Shown one piece after another: positions 7,027 to 13,146 of a DNA stretch of 13,608 nt. The translations under genes and the position numbers were made by a program. The notes beneath the pieces were generated by a model. The model was not told the origin of the DNA. It did no database searches and saw nothing but the letters and a program-made list of their open reading frames with translations. The stretch covers positions 12,980-26,587 of the forward strand of contig DQCG01000440.1 of assembly GCA_003533825.1 (NCBI GenBank), written 5' to 3'. The stretch's first letter is position 1. The number at the start of each line of letters is the position of its first letter. Origin of the DNA: Phycisphaerales bacterium. Its GTDB lineage: Bacteria > Planctomycetota > Phycisphaerae > Sedimentisphaerales > Anaerobacaceae.

Positions 7027-8298
7027 ATGCTTATGTCAATAATCAGAAAAGAAATACTTAGTAACCTTCTCAGTTACAAGTTTTCGATCATAACTATTCT
7101 TTCTACAATATTGATTCTCGTTAGCATATTTGTTATGTATCGGGATTACTGTCTGGCCAGGGAGTACTATGAGATCTTACAGTTGCCATACGCCATACCG
7201 TTGACATCCGAGGGTAAATCCGAGGATACTCCTGTAGTCATTCCGCCAACACCATTGGGCATCTTTGCCAAGGGACTGGACGATAATTTATGCCGATCTT
7301 ATGAACGCGAATTTGGTGGAGGAGTCAGCGTCAGCAGGAACCGGCAGTCAGTGAACAATCTGTTCAAGCTTTTCACAACGCCGGACCTGCTGTATGTCAT
7401 CAAGGTCATACTGTCTCTTTGCGCGATGCTGTTTGCTTTTGACATAATTTGCGGTGAAAAAGAGGCAGGGACACTGAGGCAATCGCTAAGCAACGATCTG
7501 AAAAGGCCGATTCTGATTATCGCCAAATGGATCGGTGGATTTACCAGCTTTATCTTACCTTTCTTCATAGCTGTACTTTTAGGCACAATTTTCGTGACAT
7601 TATCACCTATGTTAGATATGAACGCTCAGGATTGGGCAAAGCTGGGACTGTTCCTATTAAGCAGTGTGATCTATTTGGCGGTTTTCTTTTCCCTGGGACT
7701 GTTAATTTCGTGCCTTACACATCGTCCTTCTACATCTTTGGTCTTTTCTTTATTTGTTTGGGCTATACTCGTATTTCTTATTCCGAATCTTGGCAATATT
7801 CTGGCCCGCCAGCTTGTCCGGATTCCGACGGTTCAGCAGCTTGAGCTAAAACGCGAACAAATCCAGATCAGGAGAGGACTCAAAGTTAACAGACCGCAGA
7901 CCACAGTGCATGAGAGAATGGCAGCCCATGAACGTTTTAACTCAGAAAGAGAAATGCTCGGCGAAGATTACCGCAACCGTTTCAATAGACTGGCAACAAT
8001 ATCTGAAAATATCACCCGAATTTCCCCTGCCGCTGCATTTACTTTCCTGGCAACCGGTATTATGGGAACCGGTATGTTGGAAGAACGAAAATTAAAAAGG
8101 GCGGTTTTGGAATATATGGATTTTGCAGGGAATTGGGATGATAGAAAGGGCGATCGTCCGGCTTTTAGGTATCAGCGCAGTTCATTCAGAGAGGCTTTAG
8201 GCCCGGGGGGCCTGGGCAATTGTTTAATTCTCATTTTGTTTAACGTACTGTTTTTCACAGGGGCGTACGTGGCCTTCCTGCGCTATGATGCACGATAA
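7027..8298 (+). CDS. ABC-2 type permease C (COG1277/NosY-like)
   Basis: 423 residues, the shortest of the four. ATG 7027 is preferred over ATG 7033 because it places Lys-Glu at residues 8-9 as in B and D, and GAAAGGAAAG (7012-7021) precedes it. Helix 1 is at about 19-37. The periplasmic insert (38-119) carries PPTPLGIFAKGLDDNL. Helix 2 (120-138) leads into AFDIICGEKEAGTLRQ (137-152). Three helices follow at about 163-192, 205-230 and 236-260. A shorter second insert (263-395) contains VRIPTVQQLE, then RISPAAAFTFLATGIMGTG. The last helix (397-417) ends LRYDAR. Cys replaces the usual Ser/Thr in the xGE element, and Ala replaces Val in the C-terminal motif. The start of permease D lies 21 bp downstream, so C and D form a second tandem pair. 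It probably works with the ATPase at 9841. Confidence 0.92.
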   Translation: MLMSIIRKEILSNLLSYKFSIITILSTILILVSIFVMYRDYCLAREYYEILQLPYAIPLTSEGKSEDTPVVIPPTPLGIFAKGLDDNLCRSYEREFGGGVSVSRNRQSVNNLFKLFTTPDLLYVIKVILSLCAMLFAFDIICGEKEAGTLRQSLSNDLKRPILIIAKWIGGFTSFILPFFIAVLLGTIFVTLSPMLDMNAQDWAKLGLFLLSSVIYLAVFFSLGLLISCLTHRPSTSLVFSLFVWAILVFLIPNLGNILARQLVRIPTVQQLELKREQIQIRRGLKVNRPQTTVHERMAAHERFNSEREMLGEDYRNRFNRLATISENITRISPAAAFTFLATGIMGTGMLEERKLKRAVLEYMDFAGNWDDRKGDRPAFRYQRSSFREALGPGGLGNCLILILFNVLFFTGAYVAFLRYDAR

Positions 8299-8319
8299 TT
8301 CTATACACAGGAGACGACT

Positions 8320-9783
8320 ATGTTAAAGACAATTATTGCAAAAGAGTTCTTGAACAATATCCTTAATTTACGGTTTATGATAGGGCTTGTTTTCTGTCTC
8401 ATTATCACCGTTGCCTGTACTATAATTCTGTCTCATGATTACAGGCAGGAATTGGCCGATTACAGCCATCGAGTCAATTTGCAGGATGAATTCCTGAGCA
8501 ACTATGCGACCCGCGGTCTAATGTTCCGAATGATTCCGCATCAGAAGCCGCCGGAACGGTTTCGGCCGTTAATCATTGGCATTTCAGGCAATGAGGATTC
8601 CAAGTCTTTTGATGATAATCCGCTGCCAATACTCTTTCCTCCTCTTGACTTCTTATTTATTGTGACGATTATTATGAGTTTGCTGGCGATTTTATTTTCT
8701 TACGATGCTATCACCGGCGAACGACAAAGCGGTACGTTGAGATTAGTGATAGCCAATTCCATACCCAGAACAAAGATTCTTTTTGGCAAATTAGTCGGAG
8801 GCGCCGCCAGCCTGCTGATTCCCTTCATATTTTCGCTTCTGGCCGGTGTACTTTATATCAACCTTAATCCTAACATCCAATGGGATGGCTCAGCATGGAT
8901 GGAACTTGCCTTATTAACCGCAGCTTCGATTACTTTCATCACGTTGTTTTATCTTTTGGGGCTTATGGTATCTGCGTTTTCACGATACTCGGCCACCTCA
9001 ATTCTGAGTTGCCTCTTCCTTTGGGTGCTGCTGATTCTGGTCATTCCCAATGTATGTCCCTATATCTCCACCCAGTTTTACCGTATTCCATCGATTAAAG
9101 AAACTGAAAGGCAGGATGACGAAAACGACAGTGCTTACGATGAAATGGAACGACAACGTACACGAGAGGTCCTCAACAGATTCAGAAGCAACTATGGCGA
9201 GCTCTTTTCCAAATTAGAATCGTTAGGTTTTGGCAAGATACTGAACGACGAGATTGGTGATCGAGAAAAGGTAGAAGAATTGGCCGCCGCCGACCCTCAA
9301 TTTAGGACCATGGCGGATGCCTTTCGTCGTGCTCTTGACCAGTTACGGGATGAGATTCGGGCGATGAGTCGCGAAGAAAAGAAAAAGCTTTGGGGAGACC
9401 TGGATACAAAAGCTGCTGCCCAGACGAGTCTTGCAAAGAACCTGGCCTGCATTTCACCTTTTGCGAATTTCGTTTATGTTGTCAGAGATCTGACAGGAAC
9501 AGGCTTGCGCAGTGTGGAGTACTTCGACAAAGCTAAAGCTGAGTATCGGAGGCTGTTTTGGCTATATGTATCGAAGAAGGAAGATGATGCGAGGAGAAAT
9601 AATCCGACATTTAGCAACGACTCTTTTCTTGATTTAGGTGATTACCCTCGCTTTGAGTTCAAAGAGGAGTCGCTGAGAGGCAAATTGGGCGATGTACTGC
9701 CTTACTGGGGGATACTCGTTTTGTTTAATGTCGTGTTTTTTGTGGCGGCGTTTGCGGGATTCATGAGATATGATGTGCGATAA
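8320..9783 (+). CDS. ABC-2 type permease D (COG1277/NosY-like)
   Basis: 487 residues. AGGAGA at 8309-8314 lies five bases before ATG 8320, and the start fits the MxxxIIxKE pattern. Helix 1 is at about 19-37. The periplasmic insert is followed by FPPLDFLFIV and helix 2, leading to SYDAITGERQSGTLRL (127-142). Three helices follow at about 154-182, 192-219 and 225-248. The second insert (about 250-458) is the longest of the set. It contains YRIPSI, then a charged, helix-prone, probably coiled-coil stretch (260-365, with runs of E, D, R and K), then ISPFANFVYVVRDLTGTG. The last helix (462-482) ends MRYDVR. The ATPase gene begins 57 bp later, so D sits next to its likely motor. The enlarged charged insert suggests a docking function different from that of C (inference). 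Confidence 0.92.
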   Translation: MLKTIIAKEFLNNILNLRFMIGLVFCLIITVACTIILSHDYRQELADYSHRVNLQDEFLSNYATRGLMFRMIPHQKPPERFRPLIIGISGNEDSKSFDDNPLPILFPPLDFLFIVTIIMSLLAILFSYDAITGERQSGTLRLVIANSIPRTKILFGKLVGGAASLLIPFIFSLLAGVLYINLNPNIQWDGSAWMELALLTAASITFITLFYLLGLMVSAFSRYSATSILSCLFLWVLLILVIPNVCPYISTQFYRIPSIKETERQDDENDSAYDEMERQRTREVLNRFRSNYGELFSKLESLGFGKILNDEIGDREKVEELAAADPQFRTMADAFRRALDQLRDEIRAMSREEKKKLWGDLDTKAAAQTSLAKNLACISPFANFVYVVRDLTGTGLRSVEYFDKAKAEYRRLFWLYVSKKEDDARRNNPTFSNDSFLDLGDYPRFEFKEESLRGKLGDVLPYWGILVLFNVVFFVAAFAGFMRYDVR

Positions 9784-9840
9784 TAAAAGAGCTGTTTAAA
9801 TCGAAGAATATTAACTTTTAATGCGAAAGGATAAACAAAA

Positions 9841-10563
9841 ATGATTGAGATTGACGAATTGACAAAACGATATGAGGATGGTGTTTTGGCTCTGGATCAT
9901 GTCAGCTATAGTGTTGAGCCGGGCGAGATATTCTGTCTGCTGGGTGCAAATGGGGCGGGTAAGACAACCACGATCAACATCCTGCTGGATTTTATCCCGC
10001 CCACGAGCGGCTCGGGCACGATTAACGGGCACGACTGCAACAAGTTTCCGCTGGAGGCGAAAAAGTATGTCTCGTATGTTTCTGAGAACGTACAGCTTTA
10101 CGGGATGTTCACGGCCCGGCAGAACCTGGCGTTCTTTGCCGAGCTGGCCGGCAAGAAAGGGCTCAAGAAGAAGGATTACAACGATGTGATGCGCACTGTC
10201 GGCCTGCCTGAAAAGGCACTCAGCATGCGGCTGAAACATTTCTCCAAGGGCATGCGGCAGAAGCTTGGTATTGCGATTGCTCTGCTGAAAGATCCCCCGG
10301 CTATCCTGATGGACGAGCCGACCAGCGGGCTCGATCCTACGAGTGCCCAGGAGTTCCTGGACCAGTTGCGCCGGCTGCGCGAGCGGGGCAAGGCTATCCT
10401 GATGACGACCCATGATATATTCAGAGCCAAGATTATTGCTGACAGGGTCGGCATTATGAAGCAGGGACGCCTGGTTGCCATCCGAAAGAGGCAGGATTTC
10501 AAGCATGCGGACCTCGAACAGATTTATATGCGTGAGATGCAGGCCGCCGAAACAGTATCGTAA
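9841..10563 (+). CDS. ABC transporter ATP-binding protein (COG1131-type)
   Basis: Complete 240-residue nucleotide-binding domain that would power the permeases by ATP hydrolysis at the cytosolic face. AAAGG at 9826-9830 lies 10 bp before ATG 9841. Visible motifs: Walker A GANGAGKTT (35-43); Q-loop region near SENVQLYGMFT (81-91); signature FSKGMRQK (134-141), the usual variant of LSGGQ in ABC-2 exporters; Walker B AILMDEP (154-160); D-loop SGLDP (162-166); and H-loop His191 in MTTHD. All key residues are present, so it should be active. There is no fused membrane domain, so two copies would pair with two permeases. It is the only ATPase in the window for four permeases; others may lie upstream, or this one may serve both pairs. 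The last bases overlap an in-frame extension of the next ORF, but the real next start is at 10697. Confidence 0.96.
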   Translation: MIEIDELTKRYEDGVLALDHVSYSVEPGEIFCLLGANGAGKTTTINILLDFIPPTSGSGTINGHDCNKFPLEAKKYVSYVSENVQLYGMFTARQNLAFFAELAGKKGLKKKDYNDVMRTVGLPEKALSMRLKHFSKGMRQKLGIAIALLKDPPAILMDEPTSGLDPTSAQEFLDQLRRLRERGKAILMTTHDIFRAKIIADRVGIMKQGRLVAIRKRQDFKHADLEQIYMREMQAAETVS

Positions 10564-10598
10564 ACAGAATTTTTCCCGGCCCCAAAACGCAGAGACGG

Positions 10599-10627
10599 TT
10601 GCATTCGATGGTTTGGTCAGGTATCAT
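10599..10627 (+). promoter_or_regulatory. Possible weak sigma70-like promoter for the glycoside hydrolase
   Basis: TTGCAT (10599-10604), a 17-bp spacer and TATCAT (10622-10627) lie in the 133-bp gap after the ATPase gene. The -10 matches five of six consensus bases, but the -35 only matches TTG. It would start transcription near 10634, about 60 bases before the hydrolase start, allowing separate expression from the exporter operon. Confidence 0.3.
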
Positions 10628-10629
10628 GG

Positions 10630-10660
10630 CGGGCTGAGAAATCTCGATTATAGCAGCCCG
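10630..10660 (+). repeat. Inverted repeat in the hydrolase leader
   Basis: CGGGCTG (10630-10636) and CAGCCCG (10654-10660) are perfectly complementary with 17 bases between, and could form a 7-bp GC-rich hairpin in the leader. The loop contains GAGAAATCTC, itself able to form a 3-bp stem. No T-run follows, so it is not a standard terminator. It could be an RNA structure or an operator. Confidence 0.4.
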
Positions 10661-10696
10661 AATGTACGGCGATATGAAAAGAAAGGTGGAATTTTA

Positions 10697-12439
10697 ATGT
10701 CTCTAAAAGCGAAGTGTTTTCAGGTTGTGGTTATCACGATTATCGGTATGGTAATGGCGGGTGCAGTATCGGCCGAGCCGCCGTCGATTTTGTCGATTCG
10801 AGCGGATTCGAGACAGGTCGGCCTTTATGAGAAATTCGAACTGCGGATCGATCTGAAAGCTGCTTATAATAATCCCTTCGATCCGGACGAAATCGATCTT
10901 CGCGCCGAGTTCACTTCGCCCTCGGGCAAAAAATTAATGGTTTGGGGATTTTATAATCCGACGAGCTGGGCCGGTCTCTGGATGGTGCGGTTTTCCCCGA
11001 CCGAGACGGGCCGATGGCGTTACGTGGTCAAAGTCACCGATTCGCAGGGCACGGCACAAAGCAGGACCGGTACGTTTGATGCGGAAGACTCTTCGCATCA
11101 CGGATTCATAAGGATCGCCCCGAATCAACGCTACCTCAGGTATGACGATGGAGCATCGTTTTACGGCGTGGGGCTGTGGTATAACGACAGCTACGAGCAA
11201 TTCAATGAGGGCAGAATAACTGAAGAAGGACTCGATAATCTGCAGCAGCGGGGCGCGAATTTCATCAGCTTTTTTCCGACGCCGCTCGAAACGATGGGAA
11301 CCGGTCTTGGGCGGTATGACCAGAACCGCTGCGGCCGGATGGACCAGCTCTTCGAGTGGTGCGAGCAGCGCGACATCCAGATTAGCTGGAATATCTGGTT
11401 CCATTCCTACATTTCGATGGCAGTCTGGGGCGGCGGAAACGCACGTTATAGAAATAATCCATACGTTCTTGTATGCAGCGCCAAGGATTTCTTCGGAAAC
11501 GAAGAGGCGTGGAAATACCAGCAAAAGCTGTACCGATATATGATTGCCAGGTGGGGCTACAGCCGGGCGTTGTTTCTATGGTTCGTCGTCGATGAAATCA
11601 ACGGCACCGAGGGCTGGACCAAGGGCGATCACGCCGTAGCCGAGCAGTGGTGCAGGAAGGTGGATGAGTATTTCAATAAATACGATCCTTACGGCCGTCC
11701 GACAACCGGCACTCAGAGCGGCGGGATCGGCCAGTGGTGGCCGGAGGGGTACAAAATATTCGATATCGCCGGACGGGAAATCTACGAGGCCCAGGGACAT
11801 CCGATTCCGAAAAGCGGCAAGCTTGGGCCTGATGACGAAAATCCGCTCCAGCTCAGCTACCGCAATTACGCGACACAGGTCAAGAACCTCTGGGATGGTT
11901 TTTACAAGCCCGCAATCATCGGCGAGTGTGGCTGGGATCATACGTATTACGAGCCGGGCATGCCGGGATATCTTGCCATGTACCACAACGCTATCTGGGT
12001 CAGCCTGGTAAACGGCTCGTGCGCGACGCCGTTCTGGTGGTCGTATTCATCCTGGATCAATGATAGTGTTGTCACCAACCAGATGCTCAATTTTTCGAGA
12101 TTTGTTTCGGACATCGATTTCGCCAATCTCTCGCTGGAACCTGCTGAAATTACCGCCGGCGACTGTGACGCATGGGCGATGAAAAGCGATAAAATCATCT
12201 TCGGCTGGGTCGTCAATCCGCGAACCAGCGTCGCCAACGAATCGTTCACCATTTCCGGATTGGCCGACGGCGATTACGAAGTGCGGTTATATCGAACCTG
12301 GCGGGGCAGGTATATGGACAAACATAAGGTCCAATGCACCGCGGGCAAACTTACCGATACGATTCCCGAATTGAAAACGACCGGCGGCCATGCACTTCAT
12401 ATCGGAAACGACATTGCTTTCAAAATAGTCCCCAGGTAG
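10697..12439 (+). CDS. Secreted DUF5060-type glycoside hydrolase (GH5-like, COG3934/DUF4038-related)
   Basis: 580 residues. ATG 10697 is chosen because AAGGTGGA (10683-10690) precedes it and it begins a clear signal peptide: MSLKAK, hydrophobic 8-24, cleavage likely after VSA. The longer in-frame opening from 10475 overlaps the ATPase gene and has no signal character. Residues about 28-130 form a beta-sandwich like DUF5060 (VGLYEKFELRIDLK, NPFDPDEIDL, ARW-like ETGRWRYVVKVTDSQG). Residues 136-450 resemble an (alpha/beta)8 barrel: GVGLWYND, LQQRGANFISFFP, ISWNIWFH, FLWFVVDEINGTEGW, IIGECGWDH. By analogy with GH5-like enzymes, Glu300 (VDEIN) is the candidate acid/base and Glu410 (IGECG) the candidate nucleophile. 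Residues 475-580 form a C-terminal beta domain. It probably cleaves a polysaccharide in the periplasm or outside; the substrate is unknown. It is on the same strand as the exporter genes but 133 bp away. Confidence 0.88.
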   Translation: MSLKAKCFQVVVITIIGMVMAGAVSAEPPSILSIRADSRQVGLYEKFELRIDLKAAYNNPFDPDEIDLRAEFTSPSGKKLMVWGFYNPTSWAGLWMVRFSPTETGRWRYVVKVTDSQGTAQSRTGTFDAEDSSHHGFIRIAPNQRYLRYDDGASFYGVGLWYNDSYEQFNEGRITEEGLDNLQQRGANFISFFPTPLETMGTGLGRYDQNRCGRMDQLFEWCEQRDIQISWNIWFHSYISMAVWGGGNARYRNNPYVLVCSAKDFFGNEEAWKYQQKLYRYMIARWGYSRALFLWFVVDEINGTEGWTKGDHAVAEQWCRKVDEYFNKYDPYGRPTTGTQSGGIGQWWPEGYKIFDIAGREIYEAQGHPIPKSGKLGPDDENPLQLSYRNYATQVKNLWDGFYKPAIIGECGWDHTYYEPGMPGYLAMYHNAIWVSLVNGSCATPFWWSYSSWINDSVVTNQMLNFSRFVSDIDFANLSLEPAEITAGDCDAWAMKSDKIIFGWVVNPRTSVANESFTISGLADGDYEVRLYRTWRGRYMDKHKVQCTAGKLTDTIPELKTTGGHALHIGNDIAFKIVPR

Positions 12440-12461
12440 TCCAATGCTATTTGGTAAATGG

Positions 12462-12839
12462 CTATCCCTCTCCAATCGCTCGCATAATAAGGGCGTAGAT
12501 GCTAAGGCCGATACAGATTAAGCCCACGAAAAAGCATACGAATCCGGCGATATAAAATGCGGTCCGTATAAAGCCCTCTTCAAAATACGGCGAGGCCGCG
12601 GCTTTCTTCTGGAATATGAATCCCGCAGTGAATAGTGGACAGGCCAGGCCCAACAGGCCGAGTCCCGTTAAGAGGCTCCTGAGCGGGGCATCGAAGAACG
12701 GTCCTTCCAGCGGAAGCCAAATAGCGATGACAACAAAGCATATTGCGGCAATAACCACGGCCAGGCCGTTTATAAGCAATATCTTTTTTTTAGAGAATCC
12801 ACGACGGGCTTTCTCTTGAGTGTTGTCCTGTTCGCTCAT
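12462..12839 (-). CDS. Small three-helix membrane protein, unknown function
   Basis: 125 residues on the minus strand. I do not recognise the family. A polar, charged N-terminus (MSEQDNTQEKARRGFSKKK) is followed by three hydrophobic segments at about 19-41, 54-76 and 92-118, with a short polar loop at 77-91. Basic residues before helix 1 put the N-terminus in the cytosol by the positive-inside rule. A real protein is favoured because the hydrophobic blocks are clean and well spaced and the opposite strand has no convincing competitor. No strong Shine-Dalgarno is visible (GATGGG lies rather far upstream). It converges on the hydrolase gene with only 22 bp between the stops and no terminator hairpin in that gap, so transcripts probably overlap. 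Confidence 0.7.
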   Translation of the reverse strand: MSEQDNTQEKARRGFSKKKILLINGLAVVIAAICFVVIAIWLPLEGPFFDAPLRSLLTGLGLLGLACPLFTAGFIFQKKAAASPYFEEGFIRTAFYIAGFVCFFVGLICIGLSIYALIMRAIGEG

Positions 12840-12867
12840 AGCAAAATACCCATCAAAGTCATACGGC

Positions 12868-12901
12868 GACCTCGCAACAATGCCTGTTATTGCAAGAGGT
12901 C
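12868..12901 (+). repeat. Imperfect hairpin just upstream of the IS110-like ORF
   Basis: GACCTC (12868-12873) pairs with GAGGTC (12896-12901), and inside it GCAACAAT pairs with GTTATTGC with one mismatch and one G-T pair around a GCCT loop. AA (12894-12895) bulges out. The structure ends three bases before ATG 12905. No T-run follows on either strand. It could belong to the non-coding end of an insertion element or be a local RNA structure. Confidence 0.5.
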
Positions 12902-12904
12902 CTT

Positions 12905-13003
12905 ATGAACAAGTATATTGGATTTGATATGGATAGCAAGAAAGTAGCCGTGCGGGACGCGACATCGAAGTTATTTGATGGTTTATCGTTGAAATTGAGG
13001 TGA
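12905..13003 (+). pseudogene. Possible 5' remnant of an IS110-family transposase
   Basis: A 32-codon frame begins MNKYIGFDMDSKKVAV. IS110-family transposases commonly start with a very similar M-K-Y-I-G-F-D-x-D-x-K-K segment, in which the first Asp belongs to the RuvC-like DEDD catalytic core. After about 16 residues the similarity fades, and a stop comes at 13001-13003, so at most a fragment remains. No Shine-Dalgarno is evident and no element ends or target duplications can be defined. The match is short and recalled from memory of the family, so chance similarity is possible. Confidence 0.4.
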
Positions 13004-13017
13004 AATTCTGGTATTAT
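12989..13017 (+). promoter_or_regulatory. Sigma70-like promoter with extended -10 for the LamG gene
   Basis: TTGAAA (12989-12994) and TATTAT (13012-13017) are separated by exactly 17 bp, each matching five of six consensus bases. TGG just before the -10 gives an extended -10 (TGn). It overlaps the end of the IS110-like frame. Transcription would start near 13024, giving a leader of about 120 bases before the LamG gene start at 13147. Confidence 0.6.
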
Positions 13018-13047
13018 GAGACGTAGCGTTTGCAGGAGTGTGTCAGT

Positions 13048-13082
13048 TAATTCTAAATGGGAAATCCTATTTGATAGAATTA
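13048..13082 (+). promoter_or_regulatory. Long hairpin in the inferred LamG 5' UTR
   Basis: TAATTCTA (13048-13055) pairs perfectly with TAGAATTA (13075-13082). Beyond a 3-base bulge on the 3' side (13072-13074) the stem continues: AATGGG (13056-13061) with TCCTATT (13066-13071), including one G-T pair, closed by AAAT (13062-13065). That makes about 14 pairs in all. It lies between the promoter and the ribosome binding site. No T-run follows, so it is more likely a leader structure than a terminator. No known riboswitch was recognised. Confidence 0.5.
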
Positions 13083-13132
13083 TTCGTAGTTTACATTACA
13101 TTAGCTCATCAAAAAATAATCAACAAAGCAGT

Positions 13133-13138
13133 AGGAGG
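13133..13138 (+). promoter_or_regulatory. Perfect Shine-Dalgarno that decides the LamG start
   Basis: AGGAGG at 13133-13138 is followed by in-frame ATGs at 13141 (gap 2) and 13147 (gap 8), with a third at 13153 (gap 14). The 8-base gap is the normal spacing, so 13147 is the best start. Confidence 0.75.
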
Positions 13139-13146
13139 TTATGACA

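Noticed and set aside
9811..10506. 231-codon minus-strand frame opposite the ATPase
   Set aside because: The + strand frame has every ABC ATPase motif. The antisense frame is a by-product of its codon usage.
10475..10696. Long N-terminal extension of the glycoside hydrolase frame overlapping the ATPase gene
   Set aside because: It lies in a different frame from the well-supported ATPase and has no domain or signal features. ATG 10697 has a good ribosome binding site and a signal peptide.
12616..12819. 67-codon + strand frame opposite the small membrane protein
   Set aside because: Mirror of a minus-strand gene with clean membrane helices; no signal of its own.
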